A DNA stretch of 64,000 nt from the NCBI RefSeq assembly GCF_947501665.1, contig NZ_CANMWS010000001.1, positions 186,001 through 250,000 on the forward strand. Reading direction: 5' to 3'. Positions within the stretch are counted from its first letter, which is position 1, and the number at the start of each line of letters is the position of its first letter. Source of the stretch: an uncultured Shewanella sp. GTDB lineage: Bacteria; Pseudomonadota; Gammaproteobacteria; Enterobacterales; Shewanellaceae. Under the pieces are notes generated by a model. The model made no database searches and was not told where the DNA came from. It worked only from the letters and a program-made list of their open reading frames with translations. Made by a program: the position numbers and the translations under genes. Of the stretch, positions 55,517 through 64,000 are shown piece by piece.

Positions 55517-56737
55517 TTATAATGTACGCCTCGGAGGCACGGCAACGTTGGCAAAAATGAGTCCGGCCACTAGTGACATAAAGATCAAAAAAATCTGAGT
55601 ACCTATATGAGATTGATTGAGCATGGTTTCCCCTAAAATTAAGGTATTGAGACCGATATAGGTTTTACTGCCTGGCACGAGGATCACAATACCTTGTAAC
55701 AGGGCTATTGAAGCGGGAGCTTTCATCCAGCGGGCAAAAAGGTTGGAATAAATACCCACAATTAATGCACCAAAGAAAATACCAATAGATTCACCTAAAT
55801 AGATGGCACCTAACATGGAAGAGAAAAAAGCGACAATGCCGGCTAAAATACCCCATGGAGAATCTTTCATACGGGCTTTAAAAATAATGACTAATGCCAT
55901 AGACAATATCGGGACGGCAGACCAAATAGCCCATTGTGGTAAGGACTCAGGTTCCATGAAAGGATCTGGGGTAAAAAGAGCGCCAGCAACGGCCATGCCC
56001 AAAATAGCGCCAAAGTAGAGCTTAAAGAGGAGCATACAGGCGTCCATTATGCGTGCAGTACCCGATATTAGATCACGCGCTGCTAGTTCAGCGAGTCCTA
56101 GTGTGAGCGCCAATCCAGGGACAAAAATAATAATACCTGACAAGATGACCACAGGAATATTAATATGGGGATCAAATTGTGCCATGGCGCAGCTAAAGAT
56201 GGCACAGAGAATAGCGGCAAGCGGTTCCAGCATTTCAGCCATACGTTTAGAACGTTCAGCACGGTAAACTAAGCCATAAACCATAAATCCTAAGAGTGCA
56301 GATGTAAATACATCACTCCAACTGGTGCCCATCAACATGGAAAATGCACCTGCTGCAGTGCCATAGGCTAGAAAAGTGAGTCCGACTCCATAAGGATTAG
56401 GTTTATTGATTATTTCTTCTAATCGAGCGAGTGCTTCTATGAGGCTGCGTTGCCCAGAAAGAAGCTCTTCCACTAATTCATCTGTTCTTGCTAAGGCCCC
56501 TAGATCGAGCTCTCCCGGATTGACTCTGGCGACATGATTGTATTCTTGATCAGTTTCATTTTGTAGTACAAATGTCATGCTAGTCGGTGAGATCAAAAAA
56601 TAGCCTTCAATCCCCAATAAATGAGATACTGATTGTAGGTGAGCTTCAAGTCGATAAGCTGGGGTGCCAAACTTATGCAAAGCCTTTCCTAATTTTATAA
56701 TAAAGCTACGTTTTTTTAAAAATTGTTCGTTATCCAC
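55517..56737 (-). CDS. ThrE-type threonine/serine exporter family protein
   Basis: 406 residues. The N-terminal cytoplasmic part and first helices belong to the DUF1212 (ThrE N) half: LGKALHKFGTPAYRLEAHLQ, FVLQNETDQEYNHVARVNPG, NKPNPYGVGLTFLAYGTAAG. The C-terminal DUF3815 half has IVILVPGSKTYIGLNTLILG. About ten helices in all. The fused form exports threonine, serine or related small molecules. Here both halves are in one chain. Monocistronic; substrate inferred from family only. Confidence 0.88.
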   Translation of the reverse strand: MDNEQFLKKRSFIIKLGKALHKFGTPAYRLEAHLQSVSHLLGIEGYFLISPTSMTFVLQNETDQEYNHVARVNPGELDLGALARTDELVEELLSGQRSLIEALARLEEIINKPNPYGVGLTFLAYGTAAGAFSMLMGTSWSDVFTSALLGFMVYGLVYRAERSKRMAEMLEPLAAILCAIFSCAMAQFDPHINIPVVILSGIIIFVPGLALTLGLAELAARDLISGTARIMDACMLLFKLYFGAILGMAVAGALFTPDPFMEPESLPQWAIWSAVPILSMALVIIFKARMKDSPWGILAGIVAFFSSMLGAIYLGESIGIFFGALIVGIYSNLFARWMKAPASIALLQGIVILVPGSKTYIGLNTLILGETMLNQSHIGTQIFLIFMSLVAGLIFANVAVPPRRTL

Positions 56738-56941
56738 TGCTGCTTTTCACTATAACAAAGAGGGGTTGTGATGCGGATTCCGACGATAAATTGAAAGTCG
56801 GTGTTAATTGCTTGCTATTTAAGTTGGTAATATTACCCTATTTACGCTAGAAAAGGAGAAAGCATTTGTTAATAATGTTAACTTAATTCTAATTAACTCG
56901 AGTTTAATTCAGTACATAAAACAATTCTAAGAGGGATATTC

Positions 56942-57340
56942 ATGTCACTTGCTATTACAGGTTTTTATGCCAGCTTAACGGCGTTACTAGTTATTATTTT
57001 TGCGTATCGAGTTATAAGGCTTAGAAGTGAACATAAAATAGGTGTTGGCGTTGAAGATAACACCACATTACTGATTGCCACACGAGTGCATGGTAACTTA
57101 TTAGAAAATGCCCCAGTAACATTAATTTTAATGCTGGCGACAGAGGCGAACGGTATGTCGCCCACCTTATTACATTGCTTTGGTAGTGTCTGGATTTTTT
57201 CACGTTTATTGCATGCAGCGGGGCTCATTCTTGGAAAAGGAGGGGCGCACTTTGGCCGGTATTGGGGAACCTTACTGACTTGGTTAGTCATGTTAGGTTT
57301 AGTGACTATCAATTTTATTCAATTTTTTGATCCCATGTGA
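56942..57340 (+). CDS. MAPEG family membrane protein
   Basis: 132 residues, four helices. VHGNLLENAPVTLILMLATE is the MAPEG signature (N-x2-E-x-x-P around helix 2), and SRLLHAAGLILGKGGAHFGR-YWG fits helix 3 to 4. Family members include glutathione transferases and eicosanoid enzymes; bacterial ones are mostly of unknown substrate. Ribosome site AAGAGGG upstream. Monocistronic. Confidence 0.88.
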   Translation: MSLAITGFYASLTALLVIIFAYRVIRLRSEHKIGVGVEDNTTLLIATRVHGNLLENAPVTLILMLATEANGMSPTLLHCFGSVWIFSRLLHAAGLILGKGGAHFGRYWGTLLTWLVMLGLVTINFIQFFDPM

Positions 57341-57456
57341 TGAATATTAATAGGTTTTATAGACTTTAAGCGGTATTCGATTTTTTGCTCTTGTTTTATG
57401 CCGCATTAATGCTCACTTTGCTTTAATTTGAGGGGTACTCTGTTTATCGTGTATAA

Positions 57457-57482
57457 TTCGCCTCCCTGTGTAGGGAGGCGAA
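57457..57482. other. Perfect 11-bp hairpin in the ygiQ leader
   Basis: TTCGCCTCCCT pairs perfectly with AGGGAGGCGAA around a GTGT loop, 45 bases before the ygiQ ATG and 117 bases after the MAPEG stop. No T-run follows, so it may be a weak terminator or a 5' leader structure. Confidence 0.6.
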
Positions 57483-57526
57483 TGTGCTTTCTCTGCCCTG
57501 AATCAGATTATTAGGCTTTTTATCTC

Positions 57527-59776
57527 ATGCAAGTTGAATCGACTTTATTTACTTATCCTCGATATTGGGCGGAGTGTTATGGCACTGCTCCCTTTTTACC
57601 TATGTCTCGAAAAGAGATGGATCAACTGGGGTGGGATAGCTGTGACATTATTATTGTGACAGGTGATGCTTATGTTGATCATCCCAGTTTTGGTATGGCG
57701 GTGCTAGGACGTTTACTTGAAGTGCAGGGGTTTAGAGTCGGTATTATTTCTCAGCCAGATTGGTCTAGTAAGGCTGATTTTATGCAATTGGGACAGCCTA
57801 ATTTATTTTTTGGCGTCACAGCTGGCAACATGGACTCGATGATTAACCGTTACACTGCAGATCGTCGATTACGTCATGATGATGCCTATACACCTAACAA
57901 TGAAGGGGGAAAACGCCCTGATCGTGCAGTGACTGTTTATACTCAACGGTGCAAAGAAGCTTATAAAACCAGTCCTGTGGTGATAGGCGGGATTGAGGCG
58001 AGTTTACGCCGAATAGCCCATTATGATTATTGGTCAGATAAAGTACGACGCAGTGTATTATTTGATGCTAAAGCAGATATTTTAGTTTATGGGAATGCTG
58101 AAAGACCGATTGTTGATATTGCTCATCGAATTGCATCGGGTGAATCTATTGAGCAATTAAATGATATACGGGGCACAGCAGTATTACGTAAGACGCCTTT
58201 AGTCGAGTGGCGAGGGATGGACTCGCGTAAGCTTGATCAATTACATAAAATTGAGCCTTTAGCCAATCCTTATGGGGCTGATGATGTTGGTTGTAGTAAT
58301 TTATCAGGCCCTAGTGATGTTAAAATATTTGATAATGATAAACCCAAAGCGATTAGTGTTCAGCCTCCGCGCCCTAAGCCGTGGGAAAAAACCTATGTAT
58401 TATTGCCTGCGTTTGAAAAAGTAATACAAGATAAATATTTGTATGCTCATGCTTCACGTATTTTACATCAGGAAACGAATCCTGGTTGTGCAAGAGCCTT
58501 GTATCAGCCTCATGGCGATCGAGCTGTTTGGGTTAATCCACCGGCATGGCCACTCAATACCGATGAAATGGATGCGGTATTTGATTTACCTTACCAACGT
58601 GTTGCCCACCCTGTATATGGCACCGCTAAAATTCCTGCTTATGACATGATTAAGACTTCAGTGAATATCATGCGTGGTTGTTTTGGCGGTTGTTCATTTT
58701 GCTCAATTACGGAACATGAAGGGCGAATTATTCAGAGTCGTTCACAAGCCTCTATTGTACGTGAAATTGGTGAGATACGAGATAAAGTTCCGGGTTTTAC
58801 TGGTGTGATTTCAGATTTAGGTGGTCCAACAGCAAACATGTATCGTTTGGGATGTAAGAGTGAAAAGGCGGAGAAGACTTGTCGCCGGCTATCTTGTGTT
58901 TTTCCATCGATTTGTGGTCATCTAGATACCGATCATCAAGCCACCATTGATCTTTATCGTGCTGCGCGTGATGTACCCGGGATTAAAAAAATTCTGATTG
59001 CATCAGGTGTCCGCTATGATTTAGCTATTGAAGATCCCCGCTATGTGAAGGAGCTGGCTAAGCATCATGTGGGTGGCTATTTAAAAATTGCACCTGAGCA
59101 TACCGAAGAAGGCCCATTGAGCAAGATGATGAAGCCAGGTATGGGCACCTATGATAAATTTAAAGAGTTATTTGATAAGTATTCTCAAGAGGCTGGAAAG
59201 AAGCAATATCTTATTCCTTATTTTATTTCCGCTCATCCAGGCACAACTAATGAAGATATGATTAACTTGGCTTTATGGTTGAAGAATGAAAAATTTAAAC
59301 TGGATCAAGTGCAAAATTTCTATCCATCTCCGATGGCAAATGCAACAACAATTTATCATACTGAATTGAATTCATTAAAAAATGTAAAGCATACCAGTGA
59401 GACAGTTCCAGTGCCTAAAAAGGGTAGACAACGCCGATTACATAAAGCTTTGTTACGTTATCATGATCCAGCAGGTTGGCCACTTATTCGTGAAGCGTTG
59501 ACTGATATGAAAAAAGAACATCTTATCGGTAATGGTGCAAATTGTTTAGTTCCCGCAGAGACTCGTCATGAACAGCAACGTTATAAAACAAAACCGGCAG
59601 TCAAAGGAAAACAAGGATTGACGCGTTTTTCAACAGATCAATTTGATACTAAACGCAATGGGAAAAAACAAAAAACATTTAGTCAATCTGATGCAAACAG
59701 TAAGAGTAAAAAACCACAGGCTAAACGTAATACAAAGACCAATGCTTGGGGGACAACACCAAAGCATCAATGGTAA
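57527..59776 (+). CDS. ygiQ: YgiQ-family radical SAM protein
   Basis: 749 residues. A long N-terminal B12-binding-like domain ([40 protein letters not shown]) precedes the radical SAM core with the 4Fe-4S cysteines 385, 389 and 392 in [39 protein letters not shown] and [20 protein letters not shown] are family marks. The C-terminal 70 residues are basic and low-complexity. YgiQ proteins belong to UPF0313 and lack a settled reaction. Widely conserved in proteobacteria. Confidence 0.93.
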   Translation: MQVESTLFTYPRYWAECYGTAPFLPMSRKEMDQLGWDSCDIIIVTGDAYVDHPSFGMAVLGRLLEVQGFRVGIISQPDWSSKADFMQLGQPNLFFGVTAGNMDSMINRYTADRRLRHDDAYTPNNEGGKRPDRAVTVYTQRCKEAYKTSPVVIGGIEASLRRIAHYDYWSDKVRRSVLFDAKADILVYGNAERPIVDIAHRIASGESIEQLNDIRGTAVLRKTPLVEWRGMDSRKLDQLHKIEPLANPYGADDVGCSNLSGPSDVKIFDNDKPKAISVQPPRPKPWEKTYVLLPAFEKVIQDKYLYAHASRILHQETNPGCARALYQPHGDRAVWVNPPAWPLNTDEMDAVFDLPYQRVAHPVYGTAKIPAYDMIKTSVNIMRGCFGGCSFCSITEHEGRIIQSRSQASIVREIGEIRDKVPGFTGVISDLGGPTANMYRLGCKSEKAEKTCRRLSCVFPSICGHLDTDHQATIDLYRAARDVPGIKKILIASGVRYDLAIEDPRYVKELAKHHVGGYLKIAPEHTEEGPLSKMMKPGMGTYDKFKELFDKYSQEAGKKQYLIPYFISAHPGTTNEDMINLALWLKNEKFKLDQVQNFYPSPMANATTIYHTELNSLKNVKHTSETVPVPKKGRQRRLHKALLRYHDPAGWPLIREALTDMKKEHLIGNGANCLVPAETRHEQQRYKTKPAVKGKQGLTRFSTDQFDTKRNGKKQKTFSQSDANSKSKKPQAKRNTKTNAWGTTPKHQW

Positions 59777-59796
59777 TGTGTATTGACTTGTCGTTA

Positions 59797-59826
59797 ACCT
59801 GAACTTGGAATAATGAGTGTCAAAGC
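59797..59826 (+). mobile_element. MITE-like element, solo left end (copy 4)
   Basis: ACCTGAACTTGGAATAATGA then GTGTCAAAG matches the left end of copies 3 and 5, after which similarity stops. It is a remnant from deletion or from recombination; the downstream sequence is the ygiQ terminator. Confidence 0.75.
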
Positions 59827-59843
59827 GTATTGGTGATCTAGTT

Positions 59844-59877
59844 AAAGCCAGTGGAGGGAGCCTACTGGCTTTTTTTA
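59844..59877 (+). terminator. Intrinsic terminator of ygiQ
   Basis: AAAGCCAGT pairs with ACTGGCTTT over an 11-base loop, followed by TTTTTATC. It lies 67 bases past the ygiQ stop, the intervening space being the solo MITE end. Confidence 0.88.
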
Positions 59878-59905
59878 TCTGTAATTGTTAATCGATAACG
59901 GAATA

Positions 59906-60508
59906 TCAGTCTCTTTTATCGAAGGTAAATTTTTGTCCAGCTAACGCAGCTTCATACATTAAACCGCCTTTTGCTAGGGTAAACGTTGCCATGCCATTGA
60001 CATAAGAGGCGGCTGCGGCAGATTTACCTGCACTCGCGGAGTTGCCGGTTGTACTCGTTTGGGCATTAGCGCCAATTACAATGGCGACGGCTGAGGCTTG
60101 TGCGCTGAATTCGAAATTACCGCTGGTGAATTTTTGGTAAGCGGCTTCGTTTTGAAAAAAGATGATTTCACTATAAGCCTGCCCACCAAGCTGAAAACCG
60201 ACAGACAGTTGCGTTAAGGTGGTGTCGCCAGTAATTCTTCCTTTTTTGTAGACATGCCCGTCACCATAAGCACCTCCAACGACAAACCCACCTTTGCCTA
60301 CTGTTGGGAAGAGGGCATACCCATACGCGTTATTAAAGAACTGGCGTGTTTCTTTAGCCTTTTTAAAATTACAGGTAGCTTTTTTATAAGAATTATCTAT
60401 TTGGCTACAATCACTTTTATTGTGATTGTCGGCTAATGCTTGTGTTGTGAAAAAGAGACTTAATATCATAAATAGTAGGTAAGTTGTTTTTGACATAAGG
60501 TGTTTCAT
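59906..60508 (-). CDS. SYLF-domain (YSC84-like) lipid-binding protein
   Basis: 200 residues, start MKHLMSK after GGAGACC. Signal peptide with core LLFMILSLFFTTQALA. Mature domain: ETRQFFNNAYGYALFPTVGK, GGFVVGGAYGDGHVYKKGR and LSVGFQLGGQAYSEIIFFQN are the SYLF/Ysc84 pattern; a Gly/Ala/Ser-rich insert (STTGNSASAGKSAAAASYVN) follows. SYLF domains bind phosphoinositides in eukaryotes; the bacterial periplasmic role is unknown. Monocistronic. Confidence 0.88.
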   Translation of the reverse strand: MKHLMSKTTYLLFMILSLFFTTQALADNHNKSDCSQIDNSYKKATCNFKKAKETRQFFNNAYGYALFPTVGKGGFVVGGAYGDGHVYKKGRITGDTTLTQLSVGFQLGGQAYSEIIFFQNEAAYQKFTSGNFEFSAQASAVAIVIGANAQTSTTGNSASAGKSAAAASYVNGMATFTLAKGGLMYEAALAGQKFTFDKRD

Positions 60509-60704
60509 TGGCGGTCTCCAAAATAAAGGGTGAATTTAAAGCATACGCATAGCTTAGTTAAAAATGAACATGATTAGATTAAAAAATGAACACACTTGAG
60601 TGTATTTTTAAGCATGCAAGCTCTGGTTCAGTGATATGGAGACGAGATAAGGTATTTTTTAGCTTAAATCACAGAGTGTTAAATATTTGTACGGAAAATA
60701 GAGG

Positions 60705-61589
60705 TTACTTATTCTCATTCATGACTTGTTGTAAAAAGTCGAGTTCTTCGTCGGTTAGTAAGTTGTCTTTAACTGTATTGGATGATGGTGGTGGCTGAAT
60801 GGATGACATTTTTTGCTTTTTAATATGAGCAATATGAGTGACTTGTTTTAAGCCATAGAAAGCAAGTATGTATAAAGATATTAACAATATTACTCTTGAT
60901 AAGAGTAAGTTAAAGAGATTGATCGTATCGCCAGTATAAAAGGGCAGCATGATTAACAGGCATCTGACGAGCCAGTTCATGATCAGTGCAAAGGTTAGAA
61001 GCAGTAACCATTTAAATTTTATTTGTGTTAACTCTGGATTCTGTAATGCATCTTTTTTGAATGGAAATTTGTTTAATAAATTGAATATGAGTATGAAATA
61101 GAAAGCGGCTTGCAGGCTTAATAATCCCGGAAAAACCATAAAAATCATATTAAATTCTTGAGGTGTCCAGATAGTCTGAAAAAATAAATTTGATGAATGA
61201 AGGAGTATAAACCAGTGGTAGGCAAAGACTAAGACAACCAATATAGCGACGAGGATAGCGGGGTAAAAATGTTTCCAATTTAAGTGATTAATACTTTTTA
61301 TTGTTACATTGCTTTTACAATATAAATACACCAATGGCATGAGTAAGAAATAAATTGGAATAATTAACGTAAATAACATATTGATGGGGATGGGGGCGTT
61401 GTGCTCATTGATGGCACCAGTAAAAAAATAGACCGCTAATAGCCCTAATATTCCCGCTAATAAATGAGAGTTGAATGAGCGAGGTTGGTGATTTAAATTT
61501 ATGTAAATACAAGCGGTTAAGCAATTTAGTCCGCCTAATATTGAGAGCCATAAATAGGCTTGAGAGAAAAATTGATTAAATTCATTCAT
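60705..61589 (-). CDS. Polytopic membrane protein, possibly a truncated AraC-type membrane regulator
   Basis: 294 residues with about eight hydrophobic helices between residues 10 and 245, then a hydrophilic tail ending LTDEELDFLQQVMNENK. This layout resembles the N-terminal half of membrane-embedded AraC-family regulators, where a similar helical tail leads straight into the DNA-binding HTH. Here a stop replaces that step. Reading on in frame gives PLFSVQIFNTL, another stop and more sense codons, which may be HTH debris. It could equally be a complete unrelated membrane protein. Codon usage is ordinary for the window. Confidence 0.6.
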   Translation of the reverse strand: MNEFNQFFSQAYLWLSILGGLNCLTACIYINLNHQPRSFNSHLLAGILGLLAVYFFTGAINEHNAPIPINMLFTLIIPIYFLLMPLVYLYCKSNVTIKSINHLNWKHFYPAILVAILVVLVFAYHWFILLHSSNLFFQTIWTPQEFNMIFMVFPGLLSLQAAFYFILIFNLLNKFPFKKDALQNPELTQIKFKWLLLLTFALIMNWLVRCLLIMLPFYTGDTINLFNLLLSRVILLISLYILAFYGLKQVTHIAHIKKQKMSSIQPPPSSNTVKDNLLTDEELDFLQQVMNENK

Positions 61590-61892
61590 TATTATTTATA
61601 CACAATATTAATCACATTTGTATAGAGGCTGTATTTTAGAGTGATGCCTGTTTGCTTCTAGGATATGAAATAAAAATAGTAATATAAACATTAATATAAT
61701 TATTTACATGTTTTATAGGCTTAAGACAAGTCTTGTGGGAGTGATGTTCTGTCAAAAAAGGAATATTGATAATAAATTAAACTGAATAGGGTTTGTTAGC
61801 TGATTATTCTAAACAATATACTATGATTTTTATAGTTGATATTTTTATATATGTTTTGATTACTTGCATTAAATTGATCCAAGGAAGATAAA
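61590..61892. other. AT-rich divergent promoter region
   Basis: About 300 bases without a gene between the divergent genes at 61589 and 61893. Two promoters are expected here; AAGGAAG sits eight bases before the 61893 start. Nothing else recognised. Confidence 0.45.
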
Positions 61893-62492
61893 ATGAAAAT
61901 TCTTGCCATCATTATCATTGTACTAATTGGGGTTTATCTTTATAGACGTAATAAAACCGTTTCGACACCAGAAGCCACAATCCATGATGAACAGTCTGAG
62001 GTTGATGGGTCATCTGAACATTTATCGATTTCTTCGTCTAAGGAAGAGGAGGCTGAACCTAGTATAACGTCCTTAACTGATGGAGAAAAAAAAGTGTTTA
62101 AGCTTTTTGTTAAAGCGAACGAGCGGCTTAAAAAGCATGTGGACAACCTCAATCAATCTGAAATATTAGAAGAGAAATATACAGCGATGATTGCGGTTAT
62201 AGCTGAATGCTATAAACAGCGGAAAGATAAGCAATATGTTGATTTTTGCGTGACGTTATCCTCAGATTTTTCACGATTATGTGAGAGGATTAGTCAAGAT
62301 GAATCTTTACTGGATTTGAAAGGGGTGAGCTTTATGCAATTGGCAACACTGCTAAACGATAAAGGTGATTTTGATGAGGCGATTTCGATTTGTCAGCAAG
62401 CGATTGATTATGAATTAACCGATGGAACGGTGAGTGGCTTTTCTGGTCGTAAAAGTCGCATTGAGAAGGCAAAGCATAAGCAAGCCAGATAA
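61893..62492 (+). CDS. Membrane-anchored TPR-like protein of unknown function
   Basis: 199 residues. A single N-terminal helix (MKILAIIIIVLIGVYLYRRN) anchors the protein; the next 45 residues are acidic and serine-rich, likely unstructured. The C-terminal part is helical, ending with MQLATLLNDKGDFDEAISIC, QQAIDYELTDGT, which looks like one TPR repeat. No enzymatic motif. A strong ribosome site (AAGGAAG) supports the start. It probably faces the cytoplasm as a scaffold. I do not recognise the family. Confidence 0.72.
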   Translation: MKILAIIIIVLIGVYLYRRNKTVSTPEATIHDEQSEVDGSSEHLSISSSKEEEAEPSITSLTDGEKKVFKLFVKANERLKKHVDNLNQSEILEEKYTAMIAVIAECYKQRKDKQYVDFCVTLSSDFSRLCERISQDESLLDLKGVSFMQLATLLNDKGDFDEAISICQQAIDYELTDGTVSGFSGRKSRIEKAKHKQAR

Positions 62493-62510
62493 TTGTGGTA
62501 AGTTTGATGC

Positions 62511-62578
62511 TAATACCAATTTCATTATATATGATCTTTCTGCGGGAGCCTCTGAACCTTATAATGGAATTGGTATTA
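62511..62578. repeat. 68-bp palindromic repeat with TAATACCAAT ends
   Basis: TAATACCAATTTCATTATA pairs with TATAATGGAATTGGTATTA, 19-base arms with two mismatches, around a 30-base loop. It lies 19 bases after the 61893-62492 stop. The partial string TTAATACCAATTATAT recurs at about 63900. Small palindromes of this kind are dispersed in many marine gammaproteobacterial genomes. Confidence 0.75.
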
Positions 62579-63048
62579 ATTAAAGATGGTTAGCCTATAA
62601 GGTATACTGTATCTGCATTGATTTAGCTATACAGGTTTCAATTAGAGGGTTTAAGTAAGATTTCTTTACTCAGTTATTCGGTTTTTATTCAGAAGTGTCA
62701 CCACAATACTTAGAAGAGCCTAATGGGTGGGATGGAGTGATGCTGCCCATTTTGTTGGACTCACTTAGCCAACCAATATTTTACTCGCTCAGTTATCAGT
62801 CAATCAGATCATTGACTGTGCTTGTTACTAGGTTCAAGTTTATTCTGGTCATCAGTTTGGTGGTTACACTTCATAATTGGGTGATGGATGTTCAGTTATT
62901 ATCGGGGAGGCTCAAGGGCCTTTAGCTGATTGGGATGTTGCGTTAAAAGGATCGGCTATGACCTCTTATTCGAGACATAGTGATGGGCGGGCGGTGTTAC
63001 GTTCGGCAACTCGAGATCTTTTTGATTTCTGAAGCTTGACATTAGTTA

Positions 63049-63189
63049 ACCTGAACTGGGAATAATGAGTGTCAAAGAATATTAGTTATCCATTTAAAAT
63101 TAATTGGTTAAAATCATTTCAGTTATTCTTTATTGTTTAATTTGACTAAATACCCCTATTAAGCGGCGCTGCTTATCCCGAGTTCAGGT
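63049..63189 (+). mobile_element. MITE-like element, copy 5 (internally deleted, within selO)
   Basis: Ends ACCTGAACTGGGAATAATGA and TTATCCCGAGTTCAGGT. Only the outer third of each side and CCCTATTAAGCGGCGCTGCT are kept. Flanks TAGTTA and TATTTA are a 6-bp duplication with one mismatch. It splits the selO reading after EIFLISEA. Confidence 0.85.
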
Positions 63190-63624
63190 TATTTACATAT
63201 TCCTATGATTCACGCTTTGGCTGTTATAGTCTCAAAGACACCTGTGTGGCGAGATACTCAAGAAATGGCTGTAATAACGCTGAGGTTGGCTAAGAGTCAT
63301 ATTTGTTTTGCTCACTTTGAGTATTTTTTGTCATAGTGATACCAGTTCGCATGATAAATTAATTCCAATTATTGAATTTCACTATCTCACAACACTCCCC
63401 TCATTGAGCTGATAACCTAGGCAACCGGGCATGGTTTTGTCAGGTGGATAAAGATACTGCGAGTATGATTGCACATTGATAGGTTGTAGGGCTTGTTCAT
63501 GGAGTGATGAATACTGATAACATGCCTATTTTAGTGATTTTGGTCCTTTTGCTTTTTTAGGTATGCTTAAGGAAGATTTTATTTGTAATGATTTTGATGT
63601 TCAAGGACGTTATGCGTTTAATCA

Positions 63625-63849
63625 ACCTGAACTCGGGTTCATGAGTGTCAGATAAAAATTTAATGACATTTAAAATCAAATTCTTAATTTACTTGCCTGT
63701 TTTTATTTATTTTACTTTTTGCTAAATGCCGATATTTTTGTCGATATCAAGGCGAGGTTTCGTGCCTAATAGCCCGCTATTAGTAGGAAGCACAACACAG
63801 ATAGGGGCCAAAAGCGATATGTAACGGCGCTTTTGGCCCTAGTTCAGGT
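63625..63849 (+). mobile_element. MITE-like element, copy 6 (full length, within selO)
   Basis: Ends ACCTGAACTCGGGTTCATGA and GGCCCTAGTTCAGGT. TAATCA lies exactly on both sides (63619-63624 and 63850-63855), a clean target duplication. It interrupts selO within GRYAFNQ; the coding text resumes with CAGCAAC directly after. Internal AAGGCGAGGTTTCGTGCCTA and TAATAGCCCGCTATTA as in copy 3. Confidence 0.9.
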
Positions 63850-64000
63850 TAATCAGCAACTGGAGGGTACTTTGGAGCTTATAACGTTTAACCCAAGCAT
63901 TAATACCAATTATATCACCAGATGACTTAATGAAAGTGTTAAACACATACCAGAATGAACTTGTTAGCCATTATTTACATTTAATGCGTAATAAACTTGG

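Larger units (their letters stand above)
62644..64000 (+). pseudogene. selO: Degraded selO (ydiU) pseudoenzyme-kinase gene, split by two MITEs
   Basis: SelO transfers AMP to proteins using a kinase-like fold. Recognisable blocks in order: DFFTQLFGFYSEVSPQYLEE (62659), YSGHQFGGYTS-stop-LGDG (62841), [55 protein letters not shown] (63213 on), [53 protein letters not shown], then [20 protein letters not shown] up to the window edge. Stops at codon 5 (AAG TAA GAT) and elsewhere, frameshifts and MITE copies 5 and 6 break it. Host DNA left is about 980 bases to the edge, versus about 1.45 kb for a whole gene. Confidence 0.9.

Noticed and set aside
62695..62925. 76-codon plus-strand gene
   Set aside because: It is a wrong-frame passage through the selO pseudogene; the SelO text lies in other frames.
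1..64000. CRISPR array belonging to the CAST-like relic
   Set aside because: No regularly spaced direct repeats with unique spacers were seen; the only tandem repeat is the 11-bp unit at 7807.

Overview
The window reads as chromosomal DNA of a marine gammaproteobacterium, most likely Shewanella. The basis is gene order and protein resemblance recalled from memory: a caa3 oxidase cluster with DUF2909, SURF1, ctaA, ctaB and SCO1 beside sulA-lexA-plsB, and nfuA-comF-bioH, tex, greB and ompR-envZ nearby. No database search was run. Base composition is AT-rich throughout.

About 1-13.5 kb is an accessory region. It begins with unrelated small genes in both orientations: a two-TM protein, two orphans, a SEC-C protein, an HTH plus PD-(D/E)xK nuclease candidate, a HigBA-type toxin-antitoxin pair and a DUF4262 protein. 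A composite repeat (A-E, at 0.4, 1.15, 4.1, 5.9 and 7.1 kb) sits at the gene boundaries, so the stretch looks like cassettes. Next come two toxin/immunity modules of type VI or polymorphic-toxin style. One is a pesticin/T4-lysozyme-like muramidase effector with a secreted immunity protein (8.0-10.4 kb). The other is an AHH/HNH-like nuclease module with a DUF1629 (Imm11-like) immunity protein (10.6-12.0 kb). The block ends in wreckage: the N-terminus of a TniQ protein resembling those of I-F3 CRISPR-associated Tn7-like transposons, a shortened IS3-family element, and a decayed second copy of the immunity gene.

From 13.7 to 62.5 kb the window is core genome: galT-galK behind a GalR-like operator, a peroxiredoxin, envZ/ompR, greB, an alanine/Na+ symporter, tex, an LtaS-like sulfatase-fold membrane protein, bioH, comF, nfuA, a secreted serine protease, a MATE pump and a polysaccharide deacetylase. 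The full caa3-type cytochrome c oxidase locus follows, with heme A synthesis (ctaA, ctaB), copper delivery (SCO1, Cox11) and SURF1. Then come the SOS genes sulA and lexA (lexA has two LexA boxes), plsB with an aromatic amino acid permease, uvrD, ubiA, a MazG-like pyrophosphohydrolase, an Omp85-type outer-membrane protein, a ThrE-type exporter, a MAPEG protein, a YgiQ radical-SAM protein and a SYLF protein.

The last 1.4 kb is a degraded selO (ydiU) pseudogene split by two copies of a MITE-like element. That element occurs at least six times (29.6, 49.05, 49.2, 59.8, 63.05 and 63.6 kb), with ACCTGAACTCGGG-type inverted ends and 6-bp target duplications of the form TATTTA or TAATCA. An unrelated 285-bp element with terminal inverted repeats supplies the stop codon region of the MATE gene.

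The points most worth following are the boundary repeat family whose hairpin core is inverted in one copy, the CAST-like tniQ relic, the toxin/immunity array with a decayed immunity paralogue, the MITE family, and the selO pseudogene.
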